A stretch of DNA of 64,000 nt from contig CM041292.1 of the NCBI GenBank assembly GCA_023052935.1, forward strand, positions 198,392,299 through 198,456,298, in the 5' to 3' direction. The DNA comes from Piezodorus guildinii. Lineage: Eukaryota > Arthropoda > Insecta > Hemiptera > Pentatomidae. Both the position numbers and the translations under genes were made by a program. Below are positions 43,183 through 54,935 of this stretch, one piece after another. The notes under the pieces were generated by a model. That model was not told the origin of the DNA. It did no database searches and saw nothing but the letters and a program-made list of their open reading frames with translations. Each line of letters opens with the position of its first letter. Within the stretch, counting starts at the first letter, position 1.

Positions 43183-43663
43183 ATTGGCAGTGGCCCAGCG
43201 AAATTTCGTAAACATTTATACTGGAGTTCTGACACTGGTCAGATCCTCCACTCATGTACTGTATGTTTGTGGCTATTGCACCCTAACTCAGCCTCCACTG
43301 GCTCACACCAGTGATGCGACTGAGAGAGAGGCGCTGGGATCTCTTGGATTCCGCTTTTTCCTCCATAAGTGGAGGAAAAAGCCCAGTTTGGGGTCCCGTT
43401 AGCAGTTGAATATAGTTATGGTTTGTATGATGTTTATTTATTTGCCAACTTTGTATTTATCTCAATTATAAGTTGCTGTTTTGTTTTGTATTTATTGTTA
43501 TTTTACGGTATAATATATGTATTTATATATTTTCTATTTTATGCAATTTGACTTTATCATTATTTTCTGTATATATTGTATGAATGTGGTCTCATATCAC
43601 TATTACTATTGTTTGTTTTGAAAAAAATTGTAATATATCTCAATAAATAAATATTAAAAAAAA
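43183..43663 (+). mobile_element. Poly(A)-tailed retrosequence with small open frame
   Basis: It ends TGTAATATATCTCAATAAAT and an A run, like the 3' end at 18900-19032. ATTATTAT before 43183 and after 43663 may be the target duplication. An open frame at 43184-43402 (72 codons, containing HTSDATEREALGSLGFRFF) has no domain I recognise. Part of it encodes the 13-bp hairpin at 43353-43382. It may be the 3' end of an unidentified LINE. Confidence 0.45.
43353..43382 (+). other. Perfect 13-bp hairpin
   Basis: GCTTTTTCCTCCA pairs with TGGAGGAAAAAGC over a TAAG loop, within the retrosequence and close to a G-rich segment. It could be a 3' UTR recognition structure. Confidence 0.7.
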
Positions 43664-43679
43664 AATTATTATCGAAGTA

Positions 43680-44870
43680 TATCAGGTTTTTAAGTAAAAT
43701 CCTTGAGTGAAAAATGCTAAAACTAGCAGATCTAAAATATTACGTAAAAGAATATTTGATTTTATGTGTTAACAATGATGTGATTTTTATTTAATTTTTT
43801 GGAAAAAATATAAAGTGAAAAAATCAAATTGACAACCAATAATATTATCAAGAATCAATTAGTAATGGGTTCCAACCCAAACATTTGAATGGTGGTATAG
43901 TCAAAGAAATTATCCAATCTTGTCTATTCAATTATGCAAATTAAAATCCATTACTAATATTTAACATTAGAAACGAATTCTATCTAATTTGCATATGTAA
44001 ACTCCAAGAAATCATTTAACATCTACCAAATAAAAAAGTATAATGTTATTAGACTGTTGAATCATAAAACAGAATTATAATCGATTTCAGTATGGACATC
44101 ATTATTTTCTTCAGTAAATTATCTTGTTGTTTAAAGAAAATTTCCGGGCTACAAACTTAATTAAATGTCACAAAATTTTTAATTTATTTTTCATGATTTA
44201 TTAAACAAAACGAAATCGTTAAAATAGCTTCCCTGCTTATTTTACCAGTTCCTAATAAGTTGTTGCAATCATATGAGAATACATTCATATAAATGTTAGA
44301 GGATATCTGAATGATACACTAAACACCTCTTTATACAGAGAATGTTTTTTTTTTTTAATGAATAACAAAGGCAAATGTATATTAATAAAAAGTTAGAACA
44401 CTAGAAAATTAAATTAAATTAGTTTAAAATTACATTTTTGAATAATTTCAATTCCATAAGTAAGTAAAATTCCATACTTACCATAGACTCACATTTTATT
44501 TTATTTACATTTTTGTTGATGGAATATTTGAAGAATTTGGCCCAAAAAAAGAGACACATACCTGAAAATAAAAATAAAAATAATTAGTCATTTAATAGTA
44601 AGAAAATTACAGTGTTTTTATTAAAAAAAAAATAGTTCTAGAAAACAATAATAGGGTTATCTTATAAACAATAAGATGGTTTACATGTTAGTATTAAAAA
44701 TGTTTATATTAATCGTTTATTTACCGCGCTATCTTAAAATCGAAAGGGTTTTCAAAAGGAGTATTTTCGAAAGTATAGTAATATTAATTAATACAGTTAA
44801 AGTCTATCAATATAATTCATAGTTTACAGAACGATTTTCCAAAGTTTTAAAATGTAATTGTAAATGCTGT
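43680..44870. other. No gene seen
   Basis: Unassigned AT-rich sequence. T run at 44346-44357. Confidence 0.45.
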
Positions 44871-44877
44871 TTAAGTA

Positions 44878-45168
44878 CCGGGGATACCAGTAGCATGGTG
44901 GCTAGTATAACAGCCTCCTATGCCTGAGGTTCCGGGTTCAAACCTGCAGGGGGCCATAGGATTTTTTAATGGGAGTAAAAAGTCCTTAGTTATGCCATCC
45001 TTCGGAGGGGACGTTAATAGGTGGCCCGAGCCTGTGCGAAGCCAGGTACTCGTTAAAGACCCCTATCGTAATTAAACATGGATGGCAATATTTAGAACTC
45101 CCACAGTAGCATCTACAATTAGCCACAGCAACATAAATAGGCGTTAAATAAATAAACAAACAAACTTG
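44878..45168 (+). mobile_element. SINE-A copy (full length, diverged)
   Basis: Head with ATGGTGGCTAGTATAACAGC, B box CCGGGTTCAAACC, complete body, and TTAAATAAATAAACAAAC tail. CTGTTTAAGTA before and TTGTCTAAGCA after may be a decayed target duplication. Confidence 0.88.
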
Positions 45169-45355
45169 TCTAAGCATCTCTTAATTCATGGATCTTATAA
45201 GAAGCTATTCTTTACAGTAAAGTATAAACTTAAACAAAATGTTATTTATTTAAATTTTAAAATGTTCATAACAATTATGACTCGAGCCCTTTTGTCCTAA
45301 AACCAGTGATTTTTACAATATAAATTTAACTTTTATATTTTAACTCAATCATAAC

Positions 45356-45900
45356 ACAAGACTGAAACGACAAGAAACTGCTCGAAGATATCGATTACTA
45401 CAACACTTACTAGACAAACGTTCAAAACTTCCAGTATATTACAAAATACCCATTTACATCACTATTATCAGACCTATTTGGACGTATGGAGTCGAGCTTT
45501 GGGGCTCTACGAAACCATCTAATTCCTCCCGCATCCAGTCCTTACAATCCAAAATCCTTATTTTGTCACAAATCAAATCCTCCATAATGACCTAAACATC
45601 CCATTTGTTGCAGACATAGAATGTGATAGATACTCCTATTTTCATTCTAAACTCCCTGCCCACACAAACCCACTTGTCCGTAATTTATCTTCCTTAGATA
45701 TCCCTGATAACCCTCCTAGGCGACTGAAAAGAAGGTTGCCTCGGGACCTACTGCCTTAAAATAGTTAGTGCTAAATGCTACCACAGGGTAGTTCTTTCTC
45801 AAGACATTTTCATGACTCTTTATTTTTATTCTACATATTTACTTATTTTGTTCTTTAATACAGTTGTAAAGTACTATAAAAACATTTTTTTTAAATATTT
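45356..45900 (+). pseudogene. Jockey ORF2 C-terminus and 3' UTR
   Basis: The plus strand reads LKRQETARRYRLLQHLLDKR, IIRPIWTYGVELWGSTKPSN and PRRLKRRLPRDLLP, then a 3' UTR ending ACAGTTGTAAAGTACTATAA. Frameshifts lie around 45570. 5'-truncated. Confidence 0.75.
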
Positions 45901-46002
45901 TAACTCGAAAAATAAAACTTATTATTATTATTTCATCGAATCAAATCTTTTAAGATTTTCTTAAGATTTGTTATGTTAGAAGTTATATATTTCAGAAGTT
46001 AT

Positions 46003-46240
46003 CTAAGAATAATCAAATGTGCTAGAGAGGTGCTGGTCTCTCATGTAGCTTCTTTTCAGCTTTCTTCGACCCACAGGCATTGAAACTATTGACATGTTTT
46101 TAAGTCTATTGTATTGTTTGTGAGGTTTGCTATGAAAATTCAAATATAGAGTTCTAATGTGTTGGTCAACTATTGATTGTCCGTATGTAAGGTTTTGTAG
46201 TTCACGTACCAAGGATCTGCCATTATGAGCATTAAAATGT
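46003..46240 (-). pseudogene. Jockey-type ORF2 C-terminal relic (third family)
   Basis: The frame reads LVRELQNLTYGQSIVDQHI, LYLNFHSKPHKQYNRL and VGRRKLKRSYMRDQHL. It parallels the FHxKxxxHxNxL...RRLKRxxxRD end of Jockey ORF2 but forms a family with the relic at 62700-63100. Confidence 0.5.
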
Positions 46241-46244
46241 TTCG

Positions 46245-46840
46245 AGTATTTTTATGGGTTTTTTTTTTTGTTGATTGTTTATACAGTTAATTTTAATCCA
46301 TTATTGGCTGAACTAAAGAGTTTAATAATCTTTTAATTGAGCCATATGGACTGATTGTGGAAGCTTATGATGCGGAACCATACACGCGTAATAGTTTTCA
46401 GAAAAGAAAAATATATACCGGAAACTCTTGTCTTAGATGACGAATCACGGAAGAAGAAGAAGAAGTTCAATAGGTCAAGGTGTGTTTTTGTCAAATTTTA
46501 GAAATCGAAAAATCATCTTTACTTTTCTCTATTTCTTCACTCTCTTTACCAATCTTTAGATCCTTTATGGTTGTGTATTTATGAAATACCCTGCTTGAAG
46601 ACCTAATGAGGCTCAATTCTTTATCAGGATCACAAAGGACTTGCTTTGAACACGGATGACTTGACTGAATTACTCCATCGACCTGGTTTTACTGAGCGAG
46701 GGTTACTGAAGCATCATATGTGAGATGACTAGGCAAGGCGGTCATTGAAGTTACAGTAACCTTGGCTCATCGGCACCAATAATTCTTATATTACTCTCAC
46801 GACTTAGAACAAAAACGAACTTAAATCTAAATAAATACTG
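46245..46840. other. No gene seen
   Basis: Unassigned. Confidence 0.4.
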
Positions 46841-46845
46841 ACTAT

Positions 46846-46965
46846 TCCCCCGCAACTTTCACTTACCTCGTTTATTAAAAACAATTCAAGAACTATAAAA
46901 AAAAAGTTAGAGATAAAAAAAATCTAGTACGGGCGTCACACGACTTTCTTTTACCTCAGATTTAA
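46846..46965 (+). mobile_element. Two HINE-like 5' end fragments in tandem
   Basis: CAACTTTCACTTACCTCG with GTTAGAGATAAAA (46850-46920) is followed by TCTAGTACGGGCGTCACACG and ACTTTCTTTTACC (46921-46960). Two plus-strand starts are stacked immediately before the 3' end of a minus-strand copy. Confidence 0.6.
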
Positions 46966-46974
46966 ACTTTACTT

Positions 46975-47849
46975 TCACTTACTATATATAGTAACGGGAA
47001 GTATTGCAATCGTGAAAATTTTCTAATTCCAGTTTTCAACGGAAATAAACGTTTTAGGGTCCCCTGAGTCTAAATAACCAAGTCCCGCAAAAAGGTGTGT
47101 TTGTGTGTGTGTGGTAACTCCCGGGCGGAAACAGTAAGTCCTATGAAACTGAAATTTCATATTCAAGACAACTATACGCCCGAGACGTGACAAAATGTTT
47201 TTCATAAAAATGAGCTTACCAGAAGAGGCACTTTATACTATACATTTTGCACCTTTTTTCGATTTTCTCGAAAACGATTCCGACGATTTTAATTAAACTC
47301 GCTTTATCGATGTAAAATTTAATGGGCTTTAATATAATTTTGGTTTCATTTGGATAAAAATGGTTTGACAGGGCTTAAATGCCGACATTTTAAATTTTCT
47401 TCCTCTAAAGTACCTCTAATTTTGTTGATTCTATAAAAATAATAATATATTATCTTGTTACCACTGATAAAAAAAGGTAAATATATAAATTGAATGAATT
47501 CGATACCCGAAAAAACTGATAAAATATAGTTTTAATGATTTTTTTTTAAACTTATTAGCAGTAATATACATGTATGATATACCGTTGGAAAGCTAAAGAT
47601 TTTAGAAAAAATATTATCTTATACTCAAGCTTTTAAAAGTTAATAGAGAATGATGAAAAGAAGATAAAACTAACTGATTATTTTAAATAATAATATAATA
47701 GATTTTTTTAATAAAACACATGTTTCTGTATAAAATCCATTTAATTAATTCTTTAATAATTTCACTAATTTTTAACTTTAACTGCATTTGAAAATTCTTT
47801 AATTGATTTTACCTACGGTAAGTGAAAGTCGTGTGTTGCCAGCACCAGA
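46975..47849 (-). mobile_element. HINE-like element, copy F
   Basis: Read on the minus strand it begins TCTGGTGCTGGCAACACACG (47849) and ends with the TATATAGTAAGTGAAAGTAAA sequence at 46975. It has a (CA)n module at about 47095-47115 and a CCGCCCGGGAGTTACCAC block. It is the only long minus-strand copy. Confidence 0.8.
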
Positions 47850-47889
47850 TTTGTTATCAATGCTATCAAGATAAAAGATAAAAAAAAAA

Positions 47890-48245
47890 CCGTGTGACCT
47901 AGTGGACAGAACATTAGGCTACTGTTCTCCCGGTCCCAGGTTCATATCCCGGCTGAGGCAGAATTATTTATTTTGTAATTACAGCCGTGGAGTGAGCCTG
48001 AAGTATGGAGACCCTACTGGGGCACACAATATTACGCTAGCCTTACAAAAGTATGTAAATTCTAGCCAATCAATAAATTTTAAAATTGATATATACCCGT
48101 ATCTGTGCCTTGATTCAAGAATATTAACTTTAATGAAGGCTGTTATATAAGAGAGTTCCAGGAGACTGCACCCCCTGCATGACCCCTCAACGGAACCATC
48201 GGGCCTCAACTCTTTATCTTACATCACAGCCTGCTGCACCTTACT
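47890..48245 (+). mobile_element. SINE-B copy, longest
   Basis: A-box-like TGACCTAGTGG, then B box CAGGTTCATATCCCGGCTGA and GCAGAATTATTTA, then a GC-richer body to about 48245 (GACTGCACCCCCTGCATGAC). The 3' end is uncertain. Confidence 0.65.
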
Positions 48246-48552
48246 ACATTCCCAGCTATTTATTTTATTTACTTTCACTCAAGTAACAGACTCGTTGTTC
48301 AAAGTGTCTGAATTATTGGATGCACAAGTCGTTATTTTCTAAACGGTACTAAACGCGTCACAAGTGTTGAAGATATTGCTAAAGGAACGTAAATAAAAAA
48401 TGTAGGTCGGAGTTATGCAGTGTTTTTCACGACTACCTGTTAAAGATAGAGATGATTTTTCGAGATAAACCGTTTAATTTCAAGATATTCTAACTTTTTA
48501 CTAGTACTAACTTAGAGCTGTTTAATTATGCATGAAATATATTTAAAAAAAT
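48246..48552. other. No gene seen
   Basis: Unassigned AT-rich spacer. Confidence 0.4.
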
Positions 48553-49390
48553 TCTCGTGCGGGAAACACACGACTTTCACTTACCTCCATTTTTGAAATC
48601 AATGAAATAATTTTCAAATACAGTTAGGGATAAAAATACGTGAAACTATTAAAGAATTAATTAAATCGAAATTTATATAGAAACATGTGTTTTATTAAAA
48701 AATCGATTATATTATTATCTAAAATAATCAGTGAGTTTTATCTTCTTTTCATCACTATCTATTAACTTTTAAAAGCTTGAGTATAAGATAATATTTTTTC
48801 TAAAATCTTTAGCTTTCCAACGGTATATCATAAATCCATGTAATTCTCTACTTTTAGTTGGGTATCGAATCATTCAATTTATATATTTACCTGTTTTTCA
48901 TCAGTCGTAATAAGATAATATAATTATTTTTATAGAATCAACAAAATTAAAGGTACTTTCGAGAAAAAAAGTTTAAAATATCGGCATTTAACCCTGTCTG
49001 AATATTTAATTCGAATGAAAACTAAATTATATTAAAGCCCATTAAATTTTACATTGATATAGCGAGTTTAATCAAAATCGCCGGAATAGTTTTCGAGAAA
49101 ATCGAAGAAAGGTGCAAAATGCATGGTATAAAGTGGCTCTTCTGGTAAGCTCATTTTGATGAAAAAAGTTTTGTAACGTCTCGGCGTATATTTGTCTTAA
49201 ATATGAAATTTCAGTTTCATAGGTTTACCATTTCCGCCCGGGAGTTACCACACACACACAGACCTTTTTGCGAGACTTGGTTATTTGGACTCAGGGGATC
49301 CTAAAATGTGTATTTCCGTTGAAAACTGGAATTTGAAAATTTTCAAGATGGCAATACTTTACCTTACTATATATAGTAAGTGAAAGTAAA
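48553..49390 (+). mobile_element. HINE-like element, copy G
   Basis: TCTCGTGCGGGAAACACACG start with ACTTTCACTTACC. CCGCCCGGGAGTTACCAC and (CA)n are followed by the hairpin TTACTATATATAGTAA and GTAAGTGAAAGTAAAAA. Near full length. Confidence 0.8.
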
Positions 49391-49457
49391 AATGTAAGCC
49401 TTAATCACATCGTGAAAATAAGTATAAGATTAAATAAAGTATATTTATGTAAAATAT

Positions 49458-49825
49458 TATTGGGTGTAAAATAAATGTATAGTGTTTTTTACTAGCGATT
49501 CAATAATTCAAGCATTTTACGTCTTCCAAGTCAAAGTTTCGGTTCTGAAGAATGACTATACAAACTGCAAATTTTGTTAACAGCCTGTGCAGCGGATTTT
49601 CCTTTTCGGAAATAAAAAAATCATTACATGATGAAAATTAATTTTTTTCTCTTCCATTTTCATCAAGCAAAATACCACTTAAAGATAAGAAATCTCGGTT
49701 GAAACTTATTCATAAAAGCACCTAAAATAATCGTTTTTGAGAACATGAAAACATCTAAACATGAATTTATAAACACAGAGAGGATTATATTGAAAAACGC
49801 TCTGAACTTAATTTACAACCCAATA
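49458..49825 (-). mobile_element. Mariner M2 MITE-like copy (368 bp)
   Basis: TIRs TATTGGGTGTAAAATAAAT and the inverse of TATTGGGTTGTAAATTAAG bound a short element. Its interior on the minus strand retains parts of the helix-turn-helix region (AAQAVNKICS-type) shared with 32022-32445. No catalytic part remains. Confidence 0.75.
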
Positions 49826-50455
49826 AAATATATCAAAGTTAAAAAACGGCATGATTGTAGTTCTGAGCGAAGCAGAAGGGGAAGGATAAAGGGTAGCTGT
49901 GACCCCACCTGAAAATTATAGGACCATGCAAAAATAATTTAGGCCATGAAAATGATAAAAAAATATTGTGGATGTAATTAGTTGAATTACATTAGAATTT
50001 TTTTATCCTGTATCATTATTATATGTTAAATTTCATTGATTCTTTGTATGGTAATATTAAGAATTTTAGTCATTGTTGTCAGACCCTGTCCATAAATCAG
50101 TACGTATTTTCCATTCTACCTTTTCCTACGTATTTTCCATCCTACCTACCCCCCATCTACCAAACAGTACCTAGTTTCCATTCTCCCACCATGCGGTACG
50201 TATCTCCACTCTACTTCATATTTTTATGTTTCATATTTCATGTAAATTATTGATACCTGTGTTAATTTTGTTTAGTGAACATTTTTATTTTTTCTGTATA
50301 ACACTTGCATTATTGTACTATAGTCATTGTATTTTAATTAAGTTTTTTTACATATACAGTTCTTCTGTTATTTTTTAATACCGACGTTCTCTAGCTAAAT
50401 AGGTTATATAATATTGTATGCAATGTCATTGAAATTATATTCTTTTGTATCTTTT
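49826..50455. other. No gene; probable Penelope-like flank after 50270
   Basis: A tandem-like pyrimidine-rich part at 50090-50215 (CCTACGTATTTTCCATYCTACC-type phrases, imperfect). The AT-rich part leading into the core at 50461 may belong to that insertion. Confidence 0.35.
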
Positions 50456-50460
50456 TAGCC

Positions 50461-50488
50461 CTGATGATGACCCACAAAGGGGGCAAAC
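50461..50488 (+). ncRNA. Hammerhead-like core, damaged
   Basis: CTGATGA and a CCC/GGG stem II are present, but GAAA reads CAAA, so the essential G is lost. Confidence 0.4.
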
Positions 50489-50748
50489 AATAAAATAGTT
50501 GAAACTATTTAGTTGTTTCATTTAATGACCGCCACCCGGACTAATTCCTTCCGATAAAAAAATATATATGATAAAAATAGATAGAGTCTGTTTATTAGAG
50601 GGGTGCGTTGACCGGGCCAGTTGAAGCATATTGATAACAGTAGTTAAAGAAATTCAATAAAATAAATAGACATGTTTTGATTAAACGAGGAAAAGTTTGG
50701 GAATGCGGACATTGAAATACTTTAAAAAGTAGCCTTAGTATATCGTGC

Positions 50749-50788
50749 AAACGTTTTGGCCCAAATTTTAGGCCACCTTTAGGAATCT
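50749..50788 (-). ncRNA. Hammerhead-like relic
   Basis: On the minus strand GGCCTAAAATTTGGGCC forms a stem II and is followed by AAAACG, but the first core strand is CTAAAGG. It faces the core at 50461, about 260 bases away, echoing the paired arrangement at 27.8-28.8 kb except that these two face each other. Confidence 0.3.
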
Positions 50789-50836
50789 GAAGAACAAAAC
50801 ATAACAAACATTTTTTTAAAACAATATATAATGAAA

Positions 50837-51060
50837 AAATCTGGTTCGCGCAACTCACTACTTTCAATTACGAAAAAAGTTTTTCCCACTTGGTTTTAAT
50901 GGCCCTTTATCATCTAAATTACTATACTTTAGTTAAAAAAACAAATTACAAAAAAAATATTTTGCTATTTTCTCTTTTGATTGGTCATCAAAATATTATT
51001 GTGTCGCCAAACCACAAATAAAATTTAGCTGAGTCTTAGATCAACAAGATTTAGTCATTT
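50837..51060 (+). mobile_element. HINE-like element, copy H (decayed)
   Basis: TCTGGTTCGCGCAACTCACT matches the family start. Downstream TTTTCTCTTTTGATTGGTCA and ATCAACAAGAT are diverged interior pieces. Confidence 0.45.
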
Positions 51061-51635
51061 ATATTTCAGCTTAGAATAAGATTATTTCCTTTTTATTTTT
51101 GTCTTATTTAATGGGAACAAACTATCACTGCGTATCTTAAAATATATAATTTATTAATTATTATTTTTGATTACTGCCTCCAAGGCTAATATCGTAAAAT
51201 GTGTAATAGAGTTCCGGGAATATGTTGAATATTTATTCCTTTGCTGAATATCAGAAACTAATAAACAAATAGTAATAAGAAAATACAGTACTTAAAGCGA
51301 TTATTGCTCTAAGAGACGGAAATCGGCTGATCCCGGGAAAGGTCAAACGAATAAGAGTGGAAAGTTTATAGTGGCCTATGATTTAGAGGCTATATATCAT
51401 AATAACAAGTTGAAATAGCATGCTATAAAACTGGGATACCATATTTAACAGATGATGTTTTAGCTTAGTGGCTAGTTGAAATTATGTTGTGATGGGTAGA
51501 GATTTATCTCAACCTATCTTCTGTTAGGACACTGCGAACCATTTTAAAGAACAACAGTACCCTTTTTATATTCCTTAGTATCCCGTCATAGTGAAATACA
51601 AAAAATGTAAATAAATTTAATATTTACCTTTTTAC
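51061..51635. other. No gene seen
   Basis: Unassigned. Confidence 0.45.
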
Positions 51636-51639
51636 TTTC

Positions 51640-52168
51640 ATTTAACCTTTACTCTTCGTCGTAAACCTTTGACTTCCTGCACAACCGTATCCTTTAATAA
51701 CACTCAACTAGTTCCTCTTGAACAGATCCGACGCATAAGACTCCTTCTTGACAAACGCTTAACTTAGAATCCTTATACACGACTAAAACGACCAGAAACT
51801 GCTCGCAAAATCCTTCGTAAAATCCTCAACGCTCCTGACTTAGTAACAAATAAACTCATCCATAAAGACCTTAATGTTCCCTATGGTACTGATTTGGCCG
51901 GACCAGGTACCAACCCTTTCATTACAAACTCCATTCTCACTCTAACCCACTAGTTTCAATCCTTTCTTTCTCTTCAATACCTGATAATCCTCCGAGGCGC
52001 CTGAAAAGGAGATGCCCCCGGGATCTTCTAGTTTACAATAATTTTAGAGTGTTTCCAATGGGAAGCTTCTCTACATGTATTTTTTGTCATTGTATTATAT
52101 AACTATCACATTTACTTGGTTTATTTTTTTAACTCCGTTGTAAATATCAATAAAAAATAAAACTTCCA
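51640..52168 (+). pseudogene. Jockey ORF2 C-terminus and 3' UTR, internally deleted
   Basis: FTLRRKPLTSCTTVSF, VPLEQIRRIRLLLDKRL, KRPETARK then a jump to ILNAPDLVTNKLIHKDLNVP, and PRRLKRRCPRDLLV. About 60 residues between ARK and ILNAP are missing. The 3' UTR ends TTGTAAATATCAATAAAAAA. Confidence 0.75.
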
Positions 52169-53930
52169 CATTACACTTCTTATTTATTTTTTATTGTTAT
52201 TATTTTATTTTTTTGTTATTTTTTATTTGTTGACGTCTCTCATTCTAAATAATAATAAAAAAAAGATAATTATAAAATATTTAAAAAAATCGCTATGATA
52301 TGTTTTTAAAAAATATTCTATAAATAATGGTTACAATTGTATAACATGGCTTTGGAAAGCTAAATATTTTAAAAGAAGTATGTTCTTAAATAAATATTTA
52401 GGTATATATTATATATATTGAATTTAAATAAAATATAATACGGAGAGTGTGAAGTGGCATAAAGCTACAGAAACCTGATGGTTGTAGATAATGAATTATA
52501 TTATTAATGTATTAAGTTTAAAATAGATATGTCTATACATACTCAATATAACTTGACAATATTATTACTATTCGAAAGGTAGGTGAAACTTAGAAAAAAA
52601 AAATATTTCTTATATAAAGTCGCCTTATTAATTTATTAAACGATTTTCCTTTAAAAAACAAATAATAAACAATAGAACGGCTCTGAAACTTGAGTTATAT
52701 ACTAAACGCAACGCAAAAATATATTTTTACTCAAGGAAATGAATACAAGAAATCGTGCATTTCATATCAACAAGATCTAAGTATCTATGAAATGAGCCAT
52801 ACTTAACAAAACGAAAAATAATTCATAAAAAAACAATTATGTATGTATAGAAAACATAAAATGTCCTTGAAGTCCTGAAGCTATAACCAAAATAGGCTTT
52901 TTATTTTAGGAGAAGGTTTGAATATGAATTACGAAAGCTTATGCCATTCTAAAGAAAACAATTCTTGCCTACCATTCTAAAGCTAATGCTTTCGAAAATG
53001 GCGGGAATGTGAAGAAATTCGAAAACAACACTAATTTCAATATGTGTATAATTTGGATGGAATAATTTTTGTGATAAAAAATAATGGACTATCCGTCATT
53101 GTGAAACTCGCCTGTTGGTGGGCTATTTTTATAGGTAAATAATTTAATATTTCTATAAAGCTTGAAATTTCAACTAGAAAAATATATGTTATGTTAAGAA
53201 GAAATAGCTTTGCCAGCCTTAGCTATTCCGCAAAGTGAAATTTTAATTTTATTTACAATTTAAGTGTTCAAATTCAATCAAATTTTACTTAATAAAACTA
53301 CGTATGATATAAGAAAGAGAAAATCTGCCTATGTAAAGCCGTTAAAATATATTGGGTCTAACTAAAATAAAGTCCAGCAAATTATTACATAATGGTTTAT
53401 TATTTTCGCTATAACAATCTATACTAATCTACGTAACAAAATATAATAATCAACCTTACGTAATTAACTTTTATGTATTTTTATTTATTACAAACAAGAC
53501 ATTTGACAAAAAATTTAATTTGCCATCTGCAATTCCTTTGCAATAAGCAAATTTGTGGGCTGCTGAAGCAGCGGCTCATCATAGCAGAGCTCGTTAACTT
53601 TTATGTACAGGAAAAAATAAAGAGCTTAAGAAGGACGAACGGTAAAACAGTCAATTTATGTTAAAGCGAATTGGCCAATCACCCCTGCTGAGTTTAAAAC
53701 GATATTTAAAAGATATTTCTTAACCTACTTTGAAGATTCTTTTTTTGGATTGTAGGAAATTTAATTCTATGTCTAATGACATGAAAAAATGAAGGTATTC
53801 GTTTTAAAACTAATCGAATTATATAAAAGTAGACGATTCAGTATCATTTTTCGATTGCGGATTTTTAATTATACGTTATTCGGATTCTACGTATCTTGAA
53901 ATGTTAGATCTCCAAGTTTCAGACAGATAA
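52169..53930. other. No gene seen
   Basis: The largest unassigned AT-rich stretch in the second half. A 63-codon frame at 53473-53664 has no recognisable motif. Confidence 0.45.
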
Positions 53931-54057
53931 TTTTTTTTTTTTCATCTAAACATATTTATTGATATTTACAACTGTATTATTATATACAACAAGTAAATTT
54001 CATGGACATAGTAAACTGATATGAAATACATGAAGAGACGCCACAGATTGGCAGCTC
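53931..54057 (-). mobile_element. Jockey 3' UTR fragment
   Basis: T run (poly(A)) then TTGATATTTACAACTGTATT and ATTGGCAGCTC, the shared 3' UTR, abruptly followed by the poly(A) of the next copy. Confidence 0.65.
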
Positions 54058-54935
54058 TTTTTTTTTTTATATTTTATTGGAATTTACAACTGTATATTAT
54101 AATACATCAAGTAAATATGCTGATAAAAGATAATGTACATAAAAACCTGAAGAGGAAATACCCATTGGCAGCACTCTAGTAATCAATATAAACAACGTCT
54201 CGGAGCCATCTTCTTTTCAGACGCCTCGGAGGATTATCAGGAATCGAAGAGGATGATAGTATATCAACGAGTGGATTAGAGTGAAAATAGATTTTTTCAT
54301 GGAATGATTGATAACTGGTTCGGGCTAATTCAGTAACATATAGGATATTAAGGTCTTTATGCTTATTCGTGACAAAGTAAGGAGCGTTAAGGATTTTGGA
54401 TTGTAAGGATTGGATACGAGAAGAATTCGATGGTTTAGTAGAGCCCCATTCTATTCCGTAAGTCCATATCGGTCTTATGATGGTCATATAAATAAGTCTT
54501 TTGTTATTAAGTGGAAGGCTGGAGCGTTTGTCCAGTAAGTGTTGAAGTAGTCGAAAACGTCGGGCAGTTTCTTGTCGTTTCAGTCTTGTATAGGGATTCC
54601 AAGATAGACGTTACGTTACGTCAAGTAGAATTAGATAGCGGATCTGTTCAACAGGGGCTATTGGAGTGTCATTGAAGGATACTGTAGGGCAGGAAGTCAT
54701 CGGTTTACGGCGAAGGGTAAAGGTTATTTGGTGGGATTTGTTAGAATTAATTTTAATCCTCCTATTCTGACACCATAATTCAAGATCTCGGATGTGTGTG
54801 AGTGTGAGAGGCAGTAAATGGACCATTATTTACCGATAGCACATACGTGTCATCAGCATAGGTAGAAAGGAAAGTGTTAGGATGGGTTGAGATATCAGCT
54901 GTTTAGACTGTATAAAGAAAGGGTCCTTTTTTTTT
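54058..54935 (-). pseudogene. Jockey ORF2 3' half with poly(A)
   Basis: The copy starts at the T run (54059-54069). Open pieces at 54176-54487 and 54611-54826 read IIRPIWTYGIEWGSTKPSN, IPDNPPRRLKRRWLRD and WCQNRRIKINSNKSHQITF. Small deletions and shifts break it (for example SKIL joined to NAPYFV). It is truncated at GPFLYTV in the RT domain, near 54925. Confidence 0.8.
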
